A DNA stretch of 64,000 bases from CBDUZS01 sp965371785. GTDB lineage: Bacteria > Fermentibacterota > Fermentibacteria > Fermentibacterales > JCC-6. A program made the translations under genes and the position numbers. Of the stretch, positions 9,401 through 17,429 are shown piece after piece. Below the pieces are notes generated by a model, which was not told where the DNA came from, did not search any database, and saw only the letters and a list, made by a program, of their open reading frames with translations. How positions within the stretch are numbered: the first letter of the stretch is position 1; every line of letters begins with the position of its first letter. The DNA is taken from NCBI GenBank assembly GCA_965371785.1, contig CBDUZS010000001.1, forward strand, positions 1-64,000, in the 5' to 3' direction.

Positions 9401-10297
9401 GGTCGGTTCGAAACGACTCAGTGACTGGGCAAAGAACATGAGAGAGTCCGTAGAGTCGAAGTAACCATCGCCTCCATCCTCGACGAGTATGGCTACACCG
9501 GTCAGGGAGTGCTCCTCTTCCGGCTGTTCGAGAGAGAACTGTCTGCCGGGGCCGGTATACATGGCTAGTGTAGCCGACAATGCTCCCGTCACGTCGATAC
9601 CCGCATCGGAGAGTTCCTGACCGGTAACGCTGTAGAAACCTGTGTCCAGTATGGACATCCTTGCCCAGGGTCTGCCCCAGAACGTGCTTTCGCTTCCTCT
9701 CACCGGATCGATGGACCAGACTAGAGTACCGGGCAGGGCAACAAGACCGGCAAGGGAACCATCCGGTGCTCTTCCACCCGGTGTTCTGGACCAACCGATG
9801 CTGACGGTGATCTCCGCAGCGCATTCGGAAAGAGAAGTACCGTAGAATGGGCGAACGGATACTACAGCCATTCGGGTTCCGGCAAGCCGCATCACACTCA
9901 CAACGACCGGATCAACGGGGACGGGAGCGGGAAGTGATGAAGGCACCACTTCGCGAGTATCGAGACCAATACCGATAAGCTCCGGCGTAAGAGCCCACTC
10001 CTCCCGTACGTGTGCGGGTGGCCGCATTGCAGCGATTGAGAATTCGATCTCGGGCTCGACTCCTGGCGGGAGGGGAATGCAGAACGAGTACTCCGGTCTC
10101 AGGAAATCACCTTCCAGCGACGACAGACCTGCACCCTGAAGCCGAGGATACACTCCGTCAGGAGTGCTGATGAACACAGGTTCGGGCACGGTTATCCGGA
10201 CTGAAGCGCCCTCGTCCCCCGAGTAGAGAAGCAGCACTGGCTCTGAATCCAGAGGCGCTGTTGTCAGCAGAAGTGACAGCAGGAGCAGAAGAGGCAC
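6500..10297 (-). CDS. PorU-like C25-family cysteine peptidase with C-terminal sorting module (paralog)
   Basis: This is a 1265-residue exported protein and the first gene of the leftward operon. The signal peptide is residues 1-18 (MPLLLLLSLLLTTAPLDS). A PorU-like region contains WARMSILDTGFYSVTGQEL. The C25 peptidase domain has its His in FFGHGSYGQIAGE near residue 806 and Cys in FATCNVGQFD near residue 838. The C-terminal ~90 residues form the FlgD-Ig/type IX-like sorting module (VHPNPGYGQ, VLWNGRDMDGD, GAYVYRI). It shares domain order and many motifs with 1987-5760, including YATHNVYWLTWGG, so the two are old paralogs. A role in processing or anchoring of secreted proteins is inferred from PorU. 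Whether both retain peptidase activity cannot be read from the sequence, although both keep the His and Cys. Confidence 0.85.
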   Translation of the reverse strand: MPLLLLLSLLLTTAPLDSEPVLLLYSGDEGASVRITVPEPVFISTPDGVYPRLQGAGLSSLEGDFLRPEYSFCIPLPPGVEPEIEFSIAAMRPPAHVREEWALTPELIGIGLDTREVVPSSLPAPVPVDPVVVSVMRLAGTRMAVVSVRPFYGTSLSECAAEITVSIGWSRTPGGRAPDGSLAGLVALPGTLVWSIDPVRGSESTFWGRPWARMSILDTGFYSVTGQELSDAGIDVTGALSATLAMYTGPGRQFSLEQPEEEHSLTGVAILVEDGGDGYFDSTDSLMFFAQSLSRFEPTGGNSLERTYHRYATHNVYWLTWGGESGLRMSSLPVPPDGSPAWGDSLADNVWIEHETSWLPEFETNTGWAWSALYKNTPGYFYFSSPSPEASGQITVSLIADEKGANEIHAYMGSVLIGVGFARNKGRNTLVFEDVTMDQSLNQLKLLFVDGPANIYLDYIHVIYPRSLSNGTGRELFFNRNNLGKHTFTLGGAVPETSSGERCELFDVTDPFLPLSLSDVVRMNDQLGFSHEINSYSRLFAVNPEDWKSPDSMVAASPGRILGSLVPGDAVVVIADEFQDYISPISALYALRGQTTASVMAGEVYDEFGQGIRDPGAIRSFFRFTQDEWDVPAEELLLIGDGNYDPLMYITPEKTLIPVCIFLDDEEGQLIEDCFVIAHEGGELPEVPISRISVNTVGELTDYIAKMIGYVSGSSAGEWCNRVVLIADDEWGHHFNETQHVRTCEVLADTLLPPDLERKKFYLIEYPWPPGTVPEPSSVHPEKPLARQDLISLLTEGCSSFSFFGHGSYGQIAGEKLLITSDLSQIDNGPRLPLACFATCNVGQFDLISTDCLGEAFVLKPDGGSIATIAATRGTYSAQNENLYVTVYDLLYNQDEYSIGEALWAGKIANPGVHRNLYNVLLGDGGTILIRPDLEPETISIDEDVLSRGNLNTALSSSPGPAIGWFSAWESGGYTTYTCLGGAEITYLKYGSRAFSGVVEAYGSGPETIEFFMPVQADTGSYGRCSMIWLNGNSMQVAFREWIDVIDTGEHPEDSIGPEMDLMVNGLRQSDQPEVWGQVTLQATLSDESGICALGGSAGRAILMSLDTQGFDLSSHFSYRAGSYTTGDIEFELPELFEGNHRLIVAAWDGMGNGSQDTLDFVVVQAPLDLMTGVFVHPNPGYGQRTFNFTVAFDGVCEISVYTVSGRKIWRTGATCHSGYNQVLWNGRDMDGDFPGSGAYVYRIEFDSYQSGSTSITDVFAILRE

Positions 10298-10445
10298 CGT
10301 TCTCCCCTCAGGTTACGGTCGGATCGAGAGCAAGGGCTCCCCGATCCGATCGATCCTTTCCGCCGGGAACACAACCCCGAATATCGATCATATATATTCC
10401 ATAGGCCATAGTTTCGTTACTATTCATCTAGCACAGGGAGACGTG
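10298..10445. promoter_or_regulatory. Divergent intergenic region between the PorU-like operon and the Lol-like operon
   Basis: This 148-base gap separates two divergently read operons and must carry both promoters. It has an AT-rich core (10384-10431, with CATATATATTCC and a TACTAT hexamer that could be a rightward -10), but no -35 close to consensus is obvious for either direction. A GATC-rich stretch (GATCCGATCGATCC, around 10364-10378) lies nearer the leftward gene. Confidence 0.35.
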
Positions 10446-11669
10446 ATGGGTTCCCTCTCGTGGCATCTGGCCTGGAGATACATCCAACGGCACCCACATA
10501 GACGGCACATCGCCTTCTCCACAATTGTGAGTGTAGCCGGTGTTGCACTTGGAGTTGCGGCACTTGTAGTAGTGATGAGCGTGATGTCGGGGCTGGAGGA
10601 ATTCATTCGCGAATCAGTTCTCATTGTCGACGCTCCGCTTGTTATCGTTCCCGTCGAAGGTGCCGGATTCGCGTTTCCCGACTCCCTTCTCGATTCACTC
10701 GAGAGCCTATCACAGATAGGCTCCATCTCACCTTACGTCGAAGGCGAAGCCATTGCCCGGCTTCCCAGAAGAGATATGGATGCCGGATGCATCGTCCGGG
10801 GAGTCGAGCCCGATAGGGAATTCGATGCTACAGATATGGCTTCGAGAATGTCTTACGGAAGCGCCATTCTCAGACTGGAAGACGGATACCCGTGTACCGT
10901 AATGGGTCTGTACCTTGCTGAGGAATTCGCGCATGCAAGCGGTGACACGATTTACTTCTTCTCACCGAAATCGCTTTTCTCCTCCAGAAACTTCGGTATT
11001 GCGAGAGCGATACTGATCGGCGCTGTCGAAACCGGGCTGCCGGTCAACGACCAGTCGATAGCCTATCTCCCGCTCGAACTCGCCCAGAGGCTTTACATGC
11101 CGGAGGGCGGATACAGCGGCATTTCGATAAGACCTGCGGAGGGATACAGCATGGATGATGCTGCCGAAGCCCTGTCTCCACTCCTGCCTGATCACGTCAG
11201 GATAGAGACCTGGCAGGAAAGGAATCCAGGCCTGACGGCTTCGATGAAACTCGAACGGCTCGGCTCCTTCATGGCAATCCTTCTCATTATTCTCGTCGCC
11301 ACGTTCAACATCGTCGGAACGATATCAAGGTCTGTGGTCGAGAGAACCGAGGACATCGCCATCCTCAAGGCTATGGGCGCTGCAAGAAAGCTGATAATGA
11401 AGGTCTTCCTCTGGGAGGGAGTACTGGTTGGTTCCGTCGGTATTGCGGCTGGAGTAATAATCGGCCTTGCGGGTTGCTACGTCATCGGTTACACGGATCT
11501 CATCCATCTTCCGGACGTTTACTCCTTCCATGAGAACATGCCGCTGAACATCTCGCTCCCGAACATCGCCGTCATTGCAGCAGCGGCCATGGTTCTCAGC
11601 ATAGCCTCGGGAATCGTGCCCGCAGTGAAGGCTGCATCACTCGACCCGATCAAGGGTCTGCGAAAATGA
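10446..11669 (+). CDS. LolC/LolE-type ABC transporter permease (MacB/FtsX fold)
   Basis: This is a 407-residue inner-membrane protein of the lipoprotein-releasing LolC/E family, which extracts lipoproteins from the inner membrane for transfer to the carrier LolA. One N-terminal membrane helix (~20-45) is followed by a large periplasmic domain (~46-265) and three C-terminal helices (~270-300, 315-345, 370-400). The region between the first two C-terminal helices carries the family motif VERTEDIAILKAMGAA. The ATG at 10446 is preferred over a GTG at 10443 because GGGAG at 10436-10440 is then five bases away. No LolD-type ATPase is adjacent. The next gene overlaps by ATGA, and a lipoprotein with a LolA-like N-terminal domain follows, so the operon may deal with lipoprotein traffic or quality control. 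Confidence 0.85.
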   Translation: MGSLSWHLAWRYIQRHPHRRHIAFSTIVSVAGVALGVAALVVVMSVMSGLEEFIRESVLIVDAPLVIVPVEGAGFAFPDSLLDSLESLSQIGSISPYVEGEAIARLPRRDMDAGCIVRGVEPDREFDATDMASRMSYGSAILRLEDGYPCTVMGLYLAEEFAHASGDTIYFFSPKSLFSSRNFGIARAILIGAVETGLPVNDQSIAYLPLELAQRLYMPEGGYSGISIRPAEGYSMDDAAEALSPLLPDHVRIETWQERNPGLTASMKLERLGSFMAILLIILVATFNIVGTISRSVVERTEDIAILKAMGAARKLIMKVFLWEGVLVGSVGIAAGVIIGLAGCYVIGYTDLIHLPDVYSFHENMPLNISLPNIAVIAAAAMVLSIASGIVPAVKAASLDPIKGLRK

Positions 11670-12595
11670 TCGTTCTTCTCATGTCGCTTCTTGCATACCC
11701 GTTTTCCCCGGCGGATTCATGCTGGAAACTCGTCACCCTGGGCGAGGTGCCTGAACGGGCTCTTCTCTTCGCAGAGCTGGCAGCGGGAGAGGAAGGTCAA
11801 TCCATGCTCGATATGGGCAGACTTCTCGAAATTTCAGGCAGATTTCAGGATGCAGCAATGTACTACGGCACTATCTCTATACCCGTCTCCGAACCGGAAG
11901 TCATCCTCTGGCTGGGAAACCGTCGAGCTGGATCGACAGCGCTGGATACGGTTCTGGTTCTCGAAACTTTCGTCACGAACAACGGCCGTAACCCGGTGAT
12001 CGATCTCACGCTGATCGTACCCGTTCCGGTTTCCCACGCTCCCTACCAGACCATCGAGATCATCGGGGGAGAATATTCCCGCGATGGAGGTCTCCTGTCG
12101 CTTCTCATCGACACACTCGCACCATCCGAAACCCGCGTGGCATCTGTACAATTGAGAATCAGGCAGGAGCCCTACACGTTCAGACCAATCCCCGACCCCC
12201 TTGCCGGAACCAGCCTTCGGAATATTTCAGAACTGATGGGCGGCATACCCGTCCCCGAGGAGTATTCGGGAAGCGGTCCATGTTTCGACATGTCACTGAT
12301 GCTTCGGGAGCGATCAGCCGATCTGGATCTCAGCCTCAGCATAGTGGGAGGGCTCATACGAAGAGGCGACAGCCTCGTCTTCCATGCCTGGAATCTCCTG
12401 GACGAAGACTTACCCGGTCTGCCGCTGGATCCCCTCTTCTTCAGGACCGACACGCTCTTTGCCATTGGTCACTGCCCCACGGATGTCATTCCACTCTGGG
12501 ATCTTCTCAGCACGGATGGAAGTGAACTGGTCGTCCTCTACCCTTCGCAGGAGGCTGACCTGGAGATTGGAATGAGCGCCGCATTTGTCCGCTGA
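11666..12595 (+). CDS. Exported protein of unknown function
   Basis: This is a 309-residue protein with a short signal peptide (residues ~1-17, MIVLLMSLLAYPFSPA). Residues ~20-70 are helical and faintly TPR-like. Residues ~85-175 look like a beta-sandwich (VLETFVTNNGRNPVIDLTL), similar in style to the domain that precedes transglutaminase domains in some periplasmic proteins, but no transglutaminase Cys-His-Asp triad is visible. I do not recognise the family. Its ATG overlaps the stop of the Lol-type permease by four bases (ATGA), and the aspartyl protease lipoprotein begins 12 bases after its stop, so it is the middle gene of a three-gene operon. Confidence 0.7.
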   Translation: MIVLLMSLLAYPFSPADSCWKLVTLGEVPERALLFAELAAGEEGQSMLDMGRLLEISGRFQDAAMYYGTISIPVSEPEVILWLGNRRAGSTALDTVLVLETFVTNNGRNPVIDLTLIVPVPVSHAPYQTIEIIGGEYSRDGGLLSLLIDTLAPSETRVASVQLRIRQEPYTFRPIPDPLAGTSLRNISELMGGIPVPEEYSGSGPCFDMSLMLRERSADLDLSLSIVGGLIRRGDSLVFHAWNLLDEDLPGLPLDPLFFRTDTLFAIGHCPTDVIPLWDLLSTDGSELVVLYPSQEADLEIGMSAAFVR

Positions 12596-12607
12596 AAGGA
12601 TCGATGG

Positions 12608-14431
12608 ATGAGAACAATCCCGCTGCTGATCGTCCTGACGCTCCTCACTCAATCCTGTGGACCGGCACCGGAAGAAGTGATCGATCTGCAGTACGTAGTC
12701 GAACGGTTCCTCGAAGCAACCGGAGGGCGTGAAAACCTCGAAGCCCTGAGGGTGATCCACACGACCGACAGCATCACCATTGCAGGACTGTCGGGAACGA
12801 CCGAATCCTGGTGGGTAAGAGAGCCGTTCAGCGGCCGTACGACCATCGATCTGGGGATAGTAAGGCAGGAAGTCCTGATGATCGGCGACAGCGCCTGGAC
12901 GGTTGACAGAAACGGCCATCTATCCCTGGGAAGCCAGGAGGCTCTGCAGGAGGCGGAGCTCGCGCAGAAAACGGTCTTCTACGATGTTTTCCTGAACCAG
13001 ACAGACCTGGAGCTTCTGTCGGATACTCTGATAGACGGAATCGCTGCATGGCCTGTCGTTATCCATGGCGAGACCCCGGTTACACTCTACCTCTCGGAGA
13101 AGACCTGGCTACCGGTTCTCCTGACCGTAACGATCATGGGAATGGAGATCCGGCAGTACCCTTCGGATTACACGGATATCGGCGGCGTAATCAGTGCGAT
13201 GAGCACGAGGGATGTCATTCCCGCTTTCGGTCAGGAGAGCATATCAAGGAACATCCTGACCGAATACAACGTATCGGTTCCCGATTCCATCTTCTCCATT
13301 CGAGAAGGTGCGACGGACTGGCTCCTTTCTTCTCCAGGACAGCCGGCCCCGTTCGAACTCTCCGATGGACACATCTACCTGGAGGGAGATATCTGCGGCA
13401 GGACGGTGACGATTCTCCTTGACAGCGGAGCAGGCGCTACCGTTGTCGATTCAGTCCTTGCCTCGGAACTGGGGCTGGAAGGAACAGGCAACTTCGTCGC
13501 ACAGGGGCTGGGAGGAGCACAGTCCGTCTCCTTCGTCCACGTGTCCGAATACACGGTCGCGGGGGCAACCGTGAGCGGACAGAACCTGGCGGTCATGCCT
13601 CTCGACAGGCCCTTCTATCCCGCCACAGGGAAGCACATAGGTGTCATACTCGGTTACGATTTCCTGAGCCGTTTCGTTACGCTGCTGGACTTCGGCAGAA
13701 ATGAGATCACCCTCTGGGATCCTGATTCCTTCCGTTACGCCGGTGATCAGCCCACGATCCCCGTAACCCGGACGATGAGCCTGCTTTCTATAGATGCGGT
13801 TCTGGAGGATTCGATCCCGGTAACTCTCCTCCTCGATACCGGTGCGGGAGGGAACCTTCATCTCACCCCGACGTTCTTTGAAGATTACCCCGATTTCCTT
13901 GGTGGACGGCCCACTTTCCAATCGGTTGTCCAGGGTGTCGGTGGCAAGGAGGAAATCGTTGCCTTCAGAGTGAGCGAAATCACTCTGGGCGAGCACACAG
14001 TTCCCTGCGGGATTTCGTCCAGTTTTGGAGACACTCCGATTCTGTCACAGTTCCATGGCATTGTCGGAACAGGAATTCTCGCGCGGTTCAGGCTGTACCT
14101 GGACTACGGCCGGGGCACTATCATCCTCGAGCCTTCATCTCTCTACGAAGAAGGCCTCCCCGAAGACATGACGGGACTGGGGTACGAGATTGAAGAAGGC
14201 AGCATCGTCGTGAAGCATGTGATATCCGGTTCAGCCGCCGATGCATCGGGAGTGCTGGAGGGTGACATCCTCGTATCGCTCAACGGGACACCCGTTGGGG
14301 CGGACGACCTCGATGAACTCGAACTGCTCGTACCCGATGAAGAGGGTTCCACGCTGGAACTGGTAGTACTCAGAGACGGAGCGGAGATCTCGCTGGACAT
14401 CATGCTTTCGAGACTTATAACTGCCGATTAG
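12608..14431 (+). CDS. Lipoprotein with two retropepsin-type aspartyl protease motifs and a C-terminal PDZ domain
   Basis: This is a 607-residue lipoprotein with lipobox LTQSC (Cys17). Residues ~28-220 resemble the LolA/RseB-like fold often found after AtGG motifs (EATGGRENLEAL). Two aspartyl protease lobes follow: LLDSGAGATVV with Asp272 and ILGYDFL near residue 347, then LLLDTGAGGNLHLTP with Asp410 and GIVGTGILARF near residue 490. A PDZ domain fills ~525-600 (GSAADASGVLEGDILVSLNG). Single-motif retropepsin-like proteins act as dimers. Having both Asp motifs in one chain would allow an intramolecular, pepsin-like active site; this is inference. The start is the ATG at 12608 with AAAGGA seven bases upstream. 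The LolC/E-like permease in the same operon suggests a role in envelope lipoprotein handling. Confidence 0.85.
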   Translation: MRTIPLLIVLTLLTQSCGPAPEEVIDLQYVVERFLEATGGRENLEALRVIHTTDSITIAGLSGTTESWWVREPFSGRTTIDLGIVRQEVLMIGDSAWTVDRNGHLSLGSQEALQEAELAQKTVFYDVFLNQTDLELLSDTLIDGIAAWPVVIHGETPVTLYLSEKTWLPVLLTVTIMGMEIRQYPSDYTDIGGVISAMSTRDVIPAFGQESISRNILTEYNVSVPDSIFSIREGATDWLLSSPGQPAPFELSDGHIYLEGDICGRTVTILLDSGAGATVVDSVLASELGLEGTGNFVAQGLGGAQSVSFVHVSEYTVAGATVSGQNLAVMPLDRPFYPATGKHIGVILGYDFLSRFVTLLDFGRNEITLWDPDSFRYAGDQPTIPVTRTMSLLSIDAVLEDSIPVTLLLDTGAGGNLHLTPTFFEDYPDFLGGRPTFQSVVQGVGGKEEIVAFRVSEITLGEHTVPCGISSSFGDTPILSQFHGIVGTGILARFRLYLDYGRGTIILEPSSLYEEGLPEDMTGLGYEIEEGSIVVKHVISGSAADASGVLEGDILVSLNGTPVGADDLDELELLVPDEEGSTLELVVLRDGAEISLDIMLSRLITAD

Positions 14432-14443
14432 GTCCGGTCGAAT

Positions 14444-15415
14444 TCAGGAGAAATGATCGTAGCCTGACAGGTGTGTCTGTAGAATCTGCCCCCCGGAGTG
14501 AACGTGCACGCTTCCGGTTCCCTCGCAGCTGTAGCCAACCTTCGTAAAGCCCTCTGCTGCGAAGTCCTGCCCGCTCTTCGCACCGAATAGAAGAACGAAA
14601 TCCTCTCCGGCTGACGCGGCATCGAGCGGTCTGTCGGCAACGGAGCCGAACATGGGGACCAGATCGAGCTGGATGTGTGTATCCACCCCGCTCTCCCGGG
14701 CGAGGTGAGCTGCTTCCGAGATAAGTCCGTCCGAGATGTCTATCGCAGCATGGACTCCCCTGTCCAGAAGTAATCGCGAAGCTTCGAATTCGGCTCTGGG
14801 CTGCAGGAAAGCCCTGATCTGCTCGATGGAGGCGGGATCAAGCCCCGGATTGACAGGTTCCAGACCGGGTCCGGACATGCCTCCAGCCCTGTCGAGCAGT
14901 GCCGGAGCATCCACCGCGCGACCTATTGGCCCCGTCAGCCACAACCGGTCGTCCGGTCCAAGAGATGAACGCAGAAGCAGTTTTCCCGGATCACCGCCCT
15001 CGCCAACCGCGGTCAGGGTCAGCGTGAATGCGGCGGATCTGATGATTTCACCGCCAGCCAGTACGCAGTCCCGTCTGCAGGTCAGCCCTCTGTAAAAATC
15101 TTCCAGCCATTGCACCTCCAGGTCGGGAGGAAGCCCGAGGGCCGCGAACACCCAGCCAGGTTCAGCTCCCATCGCGGCGAGATCTGACAACGCGGCTTCG
15201 AGCAGGCGGCGGCCGAGAATATCCGGATCGCACCACCATCTGTGAAAATGGGTTCCCTCCTGAAAGGAATCGGTGGTGACGACAGGACAGGACAGAGGGC
15301 TGAGCACTGCACTGTCATCACCGATGAGCGTAAGAGAAGGGAAGAGGTCTCTAATTCTGCTTATCAGCGCGCGTTCACCCAGTTCGCCAACCGTAGGGTT
15401 TTTCAGGGCATCCAC
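14444..15415 (-). CDS. thiL: Thiamine-monophosphate kinase
   Basis: This is a 323-residue cytoplasmic enzyme that phosphorylates thiamine monophosphate to thiamine diphosphate, the cofactor used by the Kor oxidoreductase elsewhere in the window. AIRS-kinase family motifs are visible: VGELGERALISRI near the start, GDDSAVL, TTDSFQEGTHFHRWW, DISDGLISEAAHLA and SAGEDFVLLF. The length is typical. The start is probably the GTG at 15415, although GGAG sits directly against it; no better start is seen before an in-frame stop at 15449-15451. It follows mtnP by 33 bases on the same strand and converges on the protease lipoprotein with a 12-base gap. Confidence 0.93.
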   Translation of the reverse strand: MDALKNPTVGELGERALISRIRDLFPSLTLIGDDSAVLSPLSCPVVTTDSFQEGTHFHRWWCDPDILGRRLLEAALSDLAAMGAEPGWVFAALGLPPDLEVQWLEDFYRGLTCRRDCVLAGGEIIRSAAFTLTLTAVGEGGDPGKLLLRSSLGPDDRLWLTGPIGRAVDAPALLDRAGGMSGPGLEPVNPGLDPASIEQIRAFLQPRAEFEASRLLLDRGVHAAIDISDGLISEAAHLARESGVDTHIQLDLVPMFGSVADRPLDAASAGEDFVLLFGAKSGQDFAAEGFTKVGYSCEGTGSVHVHSGGQILQTHLSGYDHFS

Positions 15416-15448
15416 CTCCAGAAGCGGTAAAAGACAATCGAACGGCAG

Positions 15449-16306
15449 CTAGCGCTCGAGTACGACCCTGAGGTCTTCCATCTTCTTTGGAGAGCGTTTT
15501 TCAACTGCCGTCATGATGGTGCCGGAACCTGCACAGCAGCCGCATGCCGCGTCATCCTGCTCGTGAAGCATGTGAAGTGCATTGCTGAGGATCGTGCGGG
15601 CGTTTTCCACGTTGGCCTGCACGTTGGCGATAACGGTTTCTATCGTGACATCCTCTTCGGTCTCGTGCCAGACATCGTAGTCGGTGGACATCGCCATGAT
15701 GGCGTAGCAGATGCCCGCCTCGCGGGCAAGCTTGGCTTCGGGCAGGGCGGTCATGCCTATGATCGCTGCGCCGGTAGATCTGTAGAACAGGCTCTCCGCA
15801 CGGGTCGAGAAGGCCGGGCCTTCCATCACCACCATGGTTCCCCCCGGGTGAACAACCGAGCCGTTATCCCTTGCGGCGGCGATCAGGATATTCCGGAGCC
15901 TGTCGCAGAACGGGTCTCCGAAGCTGACATGGGCGACAACGCCTTCACCGAAGAACGTCGAAACCCTGTTGCTTCCGGTCCTGTCGAAGAGTTGATCTGG
16001 AATAACGAAATGCCTTGGCTCTATCTGCAGTTTCAGGCTGCCGACAGCGGAAGCAGAGATGATCGTGCGGACTCCTGATGCCTTCATGGCATAGATATTC
16101 GCAGCATAGGGCACTTCCGAAGGAGTGAGGATATGACCGATACCGTGCCTGGGGAGGAAGGCGACAGGAACCTTATCGTAATGCCCGAGGATCAGAGGTC
16201 CCGATGGGCTTCCGAATGGAGTTTCCTCGTTGACCTCACGCTCCACCTCGAACCCGGGAATGTCGTAGATCCCGGATCCTCCTATGATGCCGACTCTCCC
16301 GTCCAT
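15449..16306 (-). CDS. mtnP: S-methyl-5'-thioadenosine phosphorylase
   Basis: This is a 285-residue cytoplasmic purine-nucleoside-phosphorylase-family enzyme. It splits methylthioadenosine, a by-product of SAM use, into adenine and methylthioribose-1-phosphate. Motifs seen are VGIIGGSGIYDIPGF at the start, PRHGIGHILTPSEVPYAAN, SAVGSLK, MEGPAFSTRAES with IGMTALPEAKLAREAG, and MSTDYDVWHE. These favour MTA over inosine/guanosine, although an MTI- or adenosine-type preference is not excluded. A Cys-rich tail (CGCCAGSG) near residue 260 is as in many bacterial and archaeal homologs. The ATG at 16306 follows GGAGG with a normal gap. The gene is divergent from rlmN across 77 bases. Confidence 0.92.
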   Translation of the reverse strand: MDGRVGIIGGSGIYDIPGFEVEREVNEETPFGSPSGPLILGHYDKVPVAFLPRHGIGHILTPSEVPYAANIYAMKASGVRTIISASAVGSLKLQIEPRHFVIPDQLFDRTGSNRVSTFFGEGVVAHVSFGDPFCDRLRNILIAAARDNGSVVHPGGTMVVMEGPAFSTRAESLFYRSTGAAIIGMTALPEAKLAREAGICYAIMAMSTDYDVWHETEEDVTIETVIANVQANVENARTILSNALHMLHEQDDAACGCCAGSGTIMTAVEKRSPKKMEDLRVVLER

Positions 16307-16383
16307 TATCTTCCTCCAGCCGGATTGTGTTGTGTGCTCCGATGCAGAATATACACCGGTGTCCGTTCACGGGGAGGAACCTC

Positions 16384-17424
16384 TTGCAGAGAACAGGGAA
16401 AGCTCGCATCAGCGGGATGACGTATGATGATCTGGAACAATGGCTGTCCGGTGAGCTGCGGATGAAGCCTTTCAGAGCTTCTCAGATCTTCAAGTGGATC
16501 CACTTGAGGGGAGTATCCTCGTTCTCCGACATGACCGATCTCGGCAAGAGCGCCAGAACGGAACTTGCAGGGAAAGCTTCCATCACCGTCCTTGGAGAAA
16601 GCTCGACCCGGACGGCAGAAGACGGAACGGTAAAAGCGGTAATGTTGCTCGAGGATGACATGCTGATCGAATCAGTCCTCATCCCGGAGAAGAGTCGCCT
16701 GACTGCCTGTCTCTCGACTCAGGTCGGCTGCAGAATGGGCTGCACTTTCTGTATGACGGGCATCAGGGGATTCAGGAGAAACCTCTGTACCGATGAGATA
16801 GTAGCACAGCTCTACTTCCTGAGGAACATTTCCCCCGGGAGGATATCCAACGTGGTGCTCATGGGTATGGGAGAGCCTTTCGACAACATCGAACCGGTAG
16901 CTGACGCACTGGCGATAATCACGGATGATCGCGGTATCTGTATAGGGTCCCGTAAGATAACGGTTTCCACTATCGGTCTTCCCGGATCACTCGAGCAGTT
17001 CTCGAAGCTCCCGGGCCAGTACGGTCTTGCGATTTCGCTCCACTCCGCAGTCGGCAGAACCAGGGAGAAGCTGATACCCGCTTCCCGCTCATTCCCTCTG
17101 CCCGAACTCAGGAAAGCGCTGATAGATTTCGCGGTAGCGAAGAAGCGAAGGGTGACCATCGAATACTGCCTGATTCAAGGGGTGAACGACTCACTGGCAG
17201 AAGCCGAAGCACTCGTCCGTTTTGCAGCGGGTATTCCATGCAAGATCAACCTCATGGTGTACAACCCTGTTGAAGGGCTTTCGCTTGCACCGCCCAGGGA
17301 GGATACAGTCTCGGCGTTTACCGAGTTCCTCTACCCGAGATGCCCCGCAGTTATCCTGCGCAAACCGCGGGGGGCGGGGATAGGCGCAGCCTGCGGGCAG
17401 CTAGGTTCCTCTCTCGAAAGGTGA
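16384..17424 (+). CDS. rlmN: 23S rRNA (adenine(2503)-C(2))-methyltransferase, radical SAM
   Basis: This is a 346-residue enzyme that methylates C2 of A2503 in 23S rRNA (and usually A37 in some tRNAs) by radical SAM chemistry. The iron-sulfur motif is CRMGCTFCMTG (C-x3-C-x2-C). FRASQIFKWI near the start, VLMGMGEPFDN, the glycine-rich SAM region and the catalytic Cys of the C-terminal GAACGQL are all present. I chose the TTG at 16384 because GGGGAGG (16371-16377) lies six bases upstream and the length then fits the family. An ATG at 16417 also fits the domain start but has only a weak site. The HAD phosphatase follows five bases after the stop. Confidence 0.93.
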   Translation: MQRTGKARISGMTYDDLEQWLSGELRMKPFRASQIFKWIHLRGVSSFSDMTDLGKSARTELAGKASITVLGESSTRTAEDGTVKAVMLLEDDMLIESVLIPEKSRLTACLSTQVGCRMGCTFCMTGIRGFRRNLCTDEIVAQLYFLRNISPGRISNVVLMGMGEPFDNIEPVADALAIITDDRGICIGSRKITVSTIGLPGSLEQFSKLPGQYGLAISLHSAVGRTREKLIPASRSFPLPELRKALIDFAVAKKRRVTIEYCLIQGVNDSLAEAEALVRFAAGIPCKINLMVYNPVEGLSLAPPREDTVSAFTEFLYPRCPAVILRKPRGAGIGAACGQLGSSLER

Positions 17425-17429
17425 CCGCC

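Noticed and set aside
14444..15415. Selenophosphate synthetase (selD)
   Set aside because: The AIRS-kinase fold is shared, but the motifs (TTDSFQEGTHF, DISDGL) are those of ThiL, and the N-terminal Cys/Sec motif of SelD is absent.
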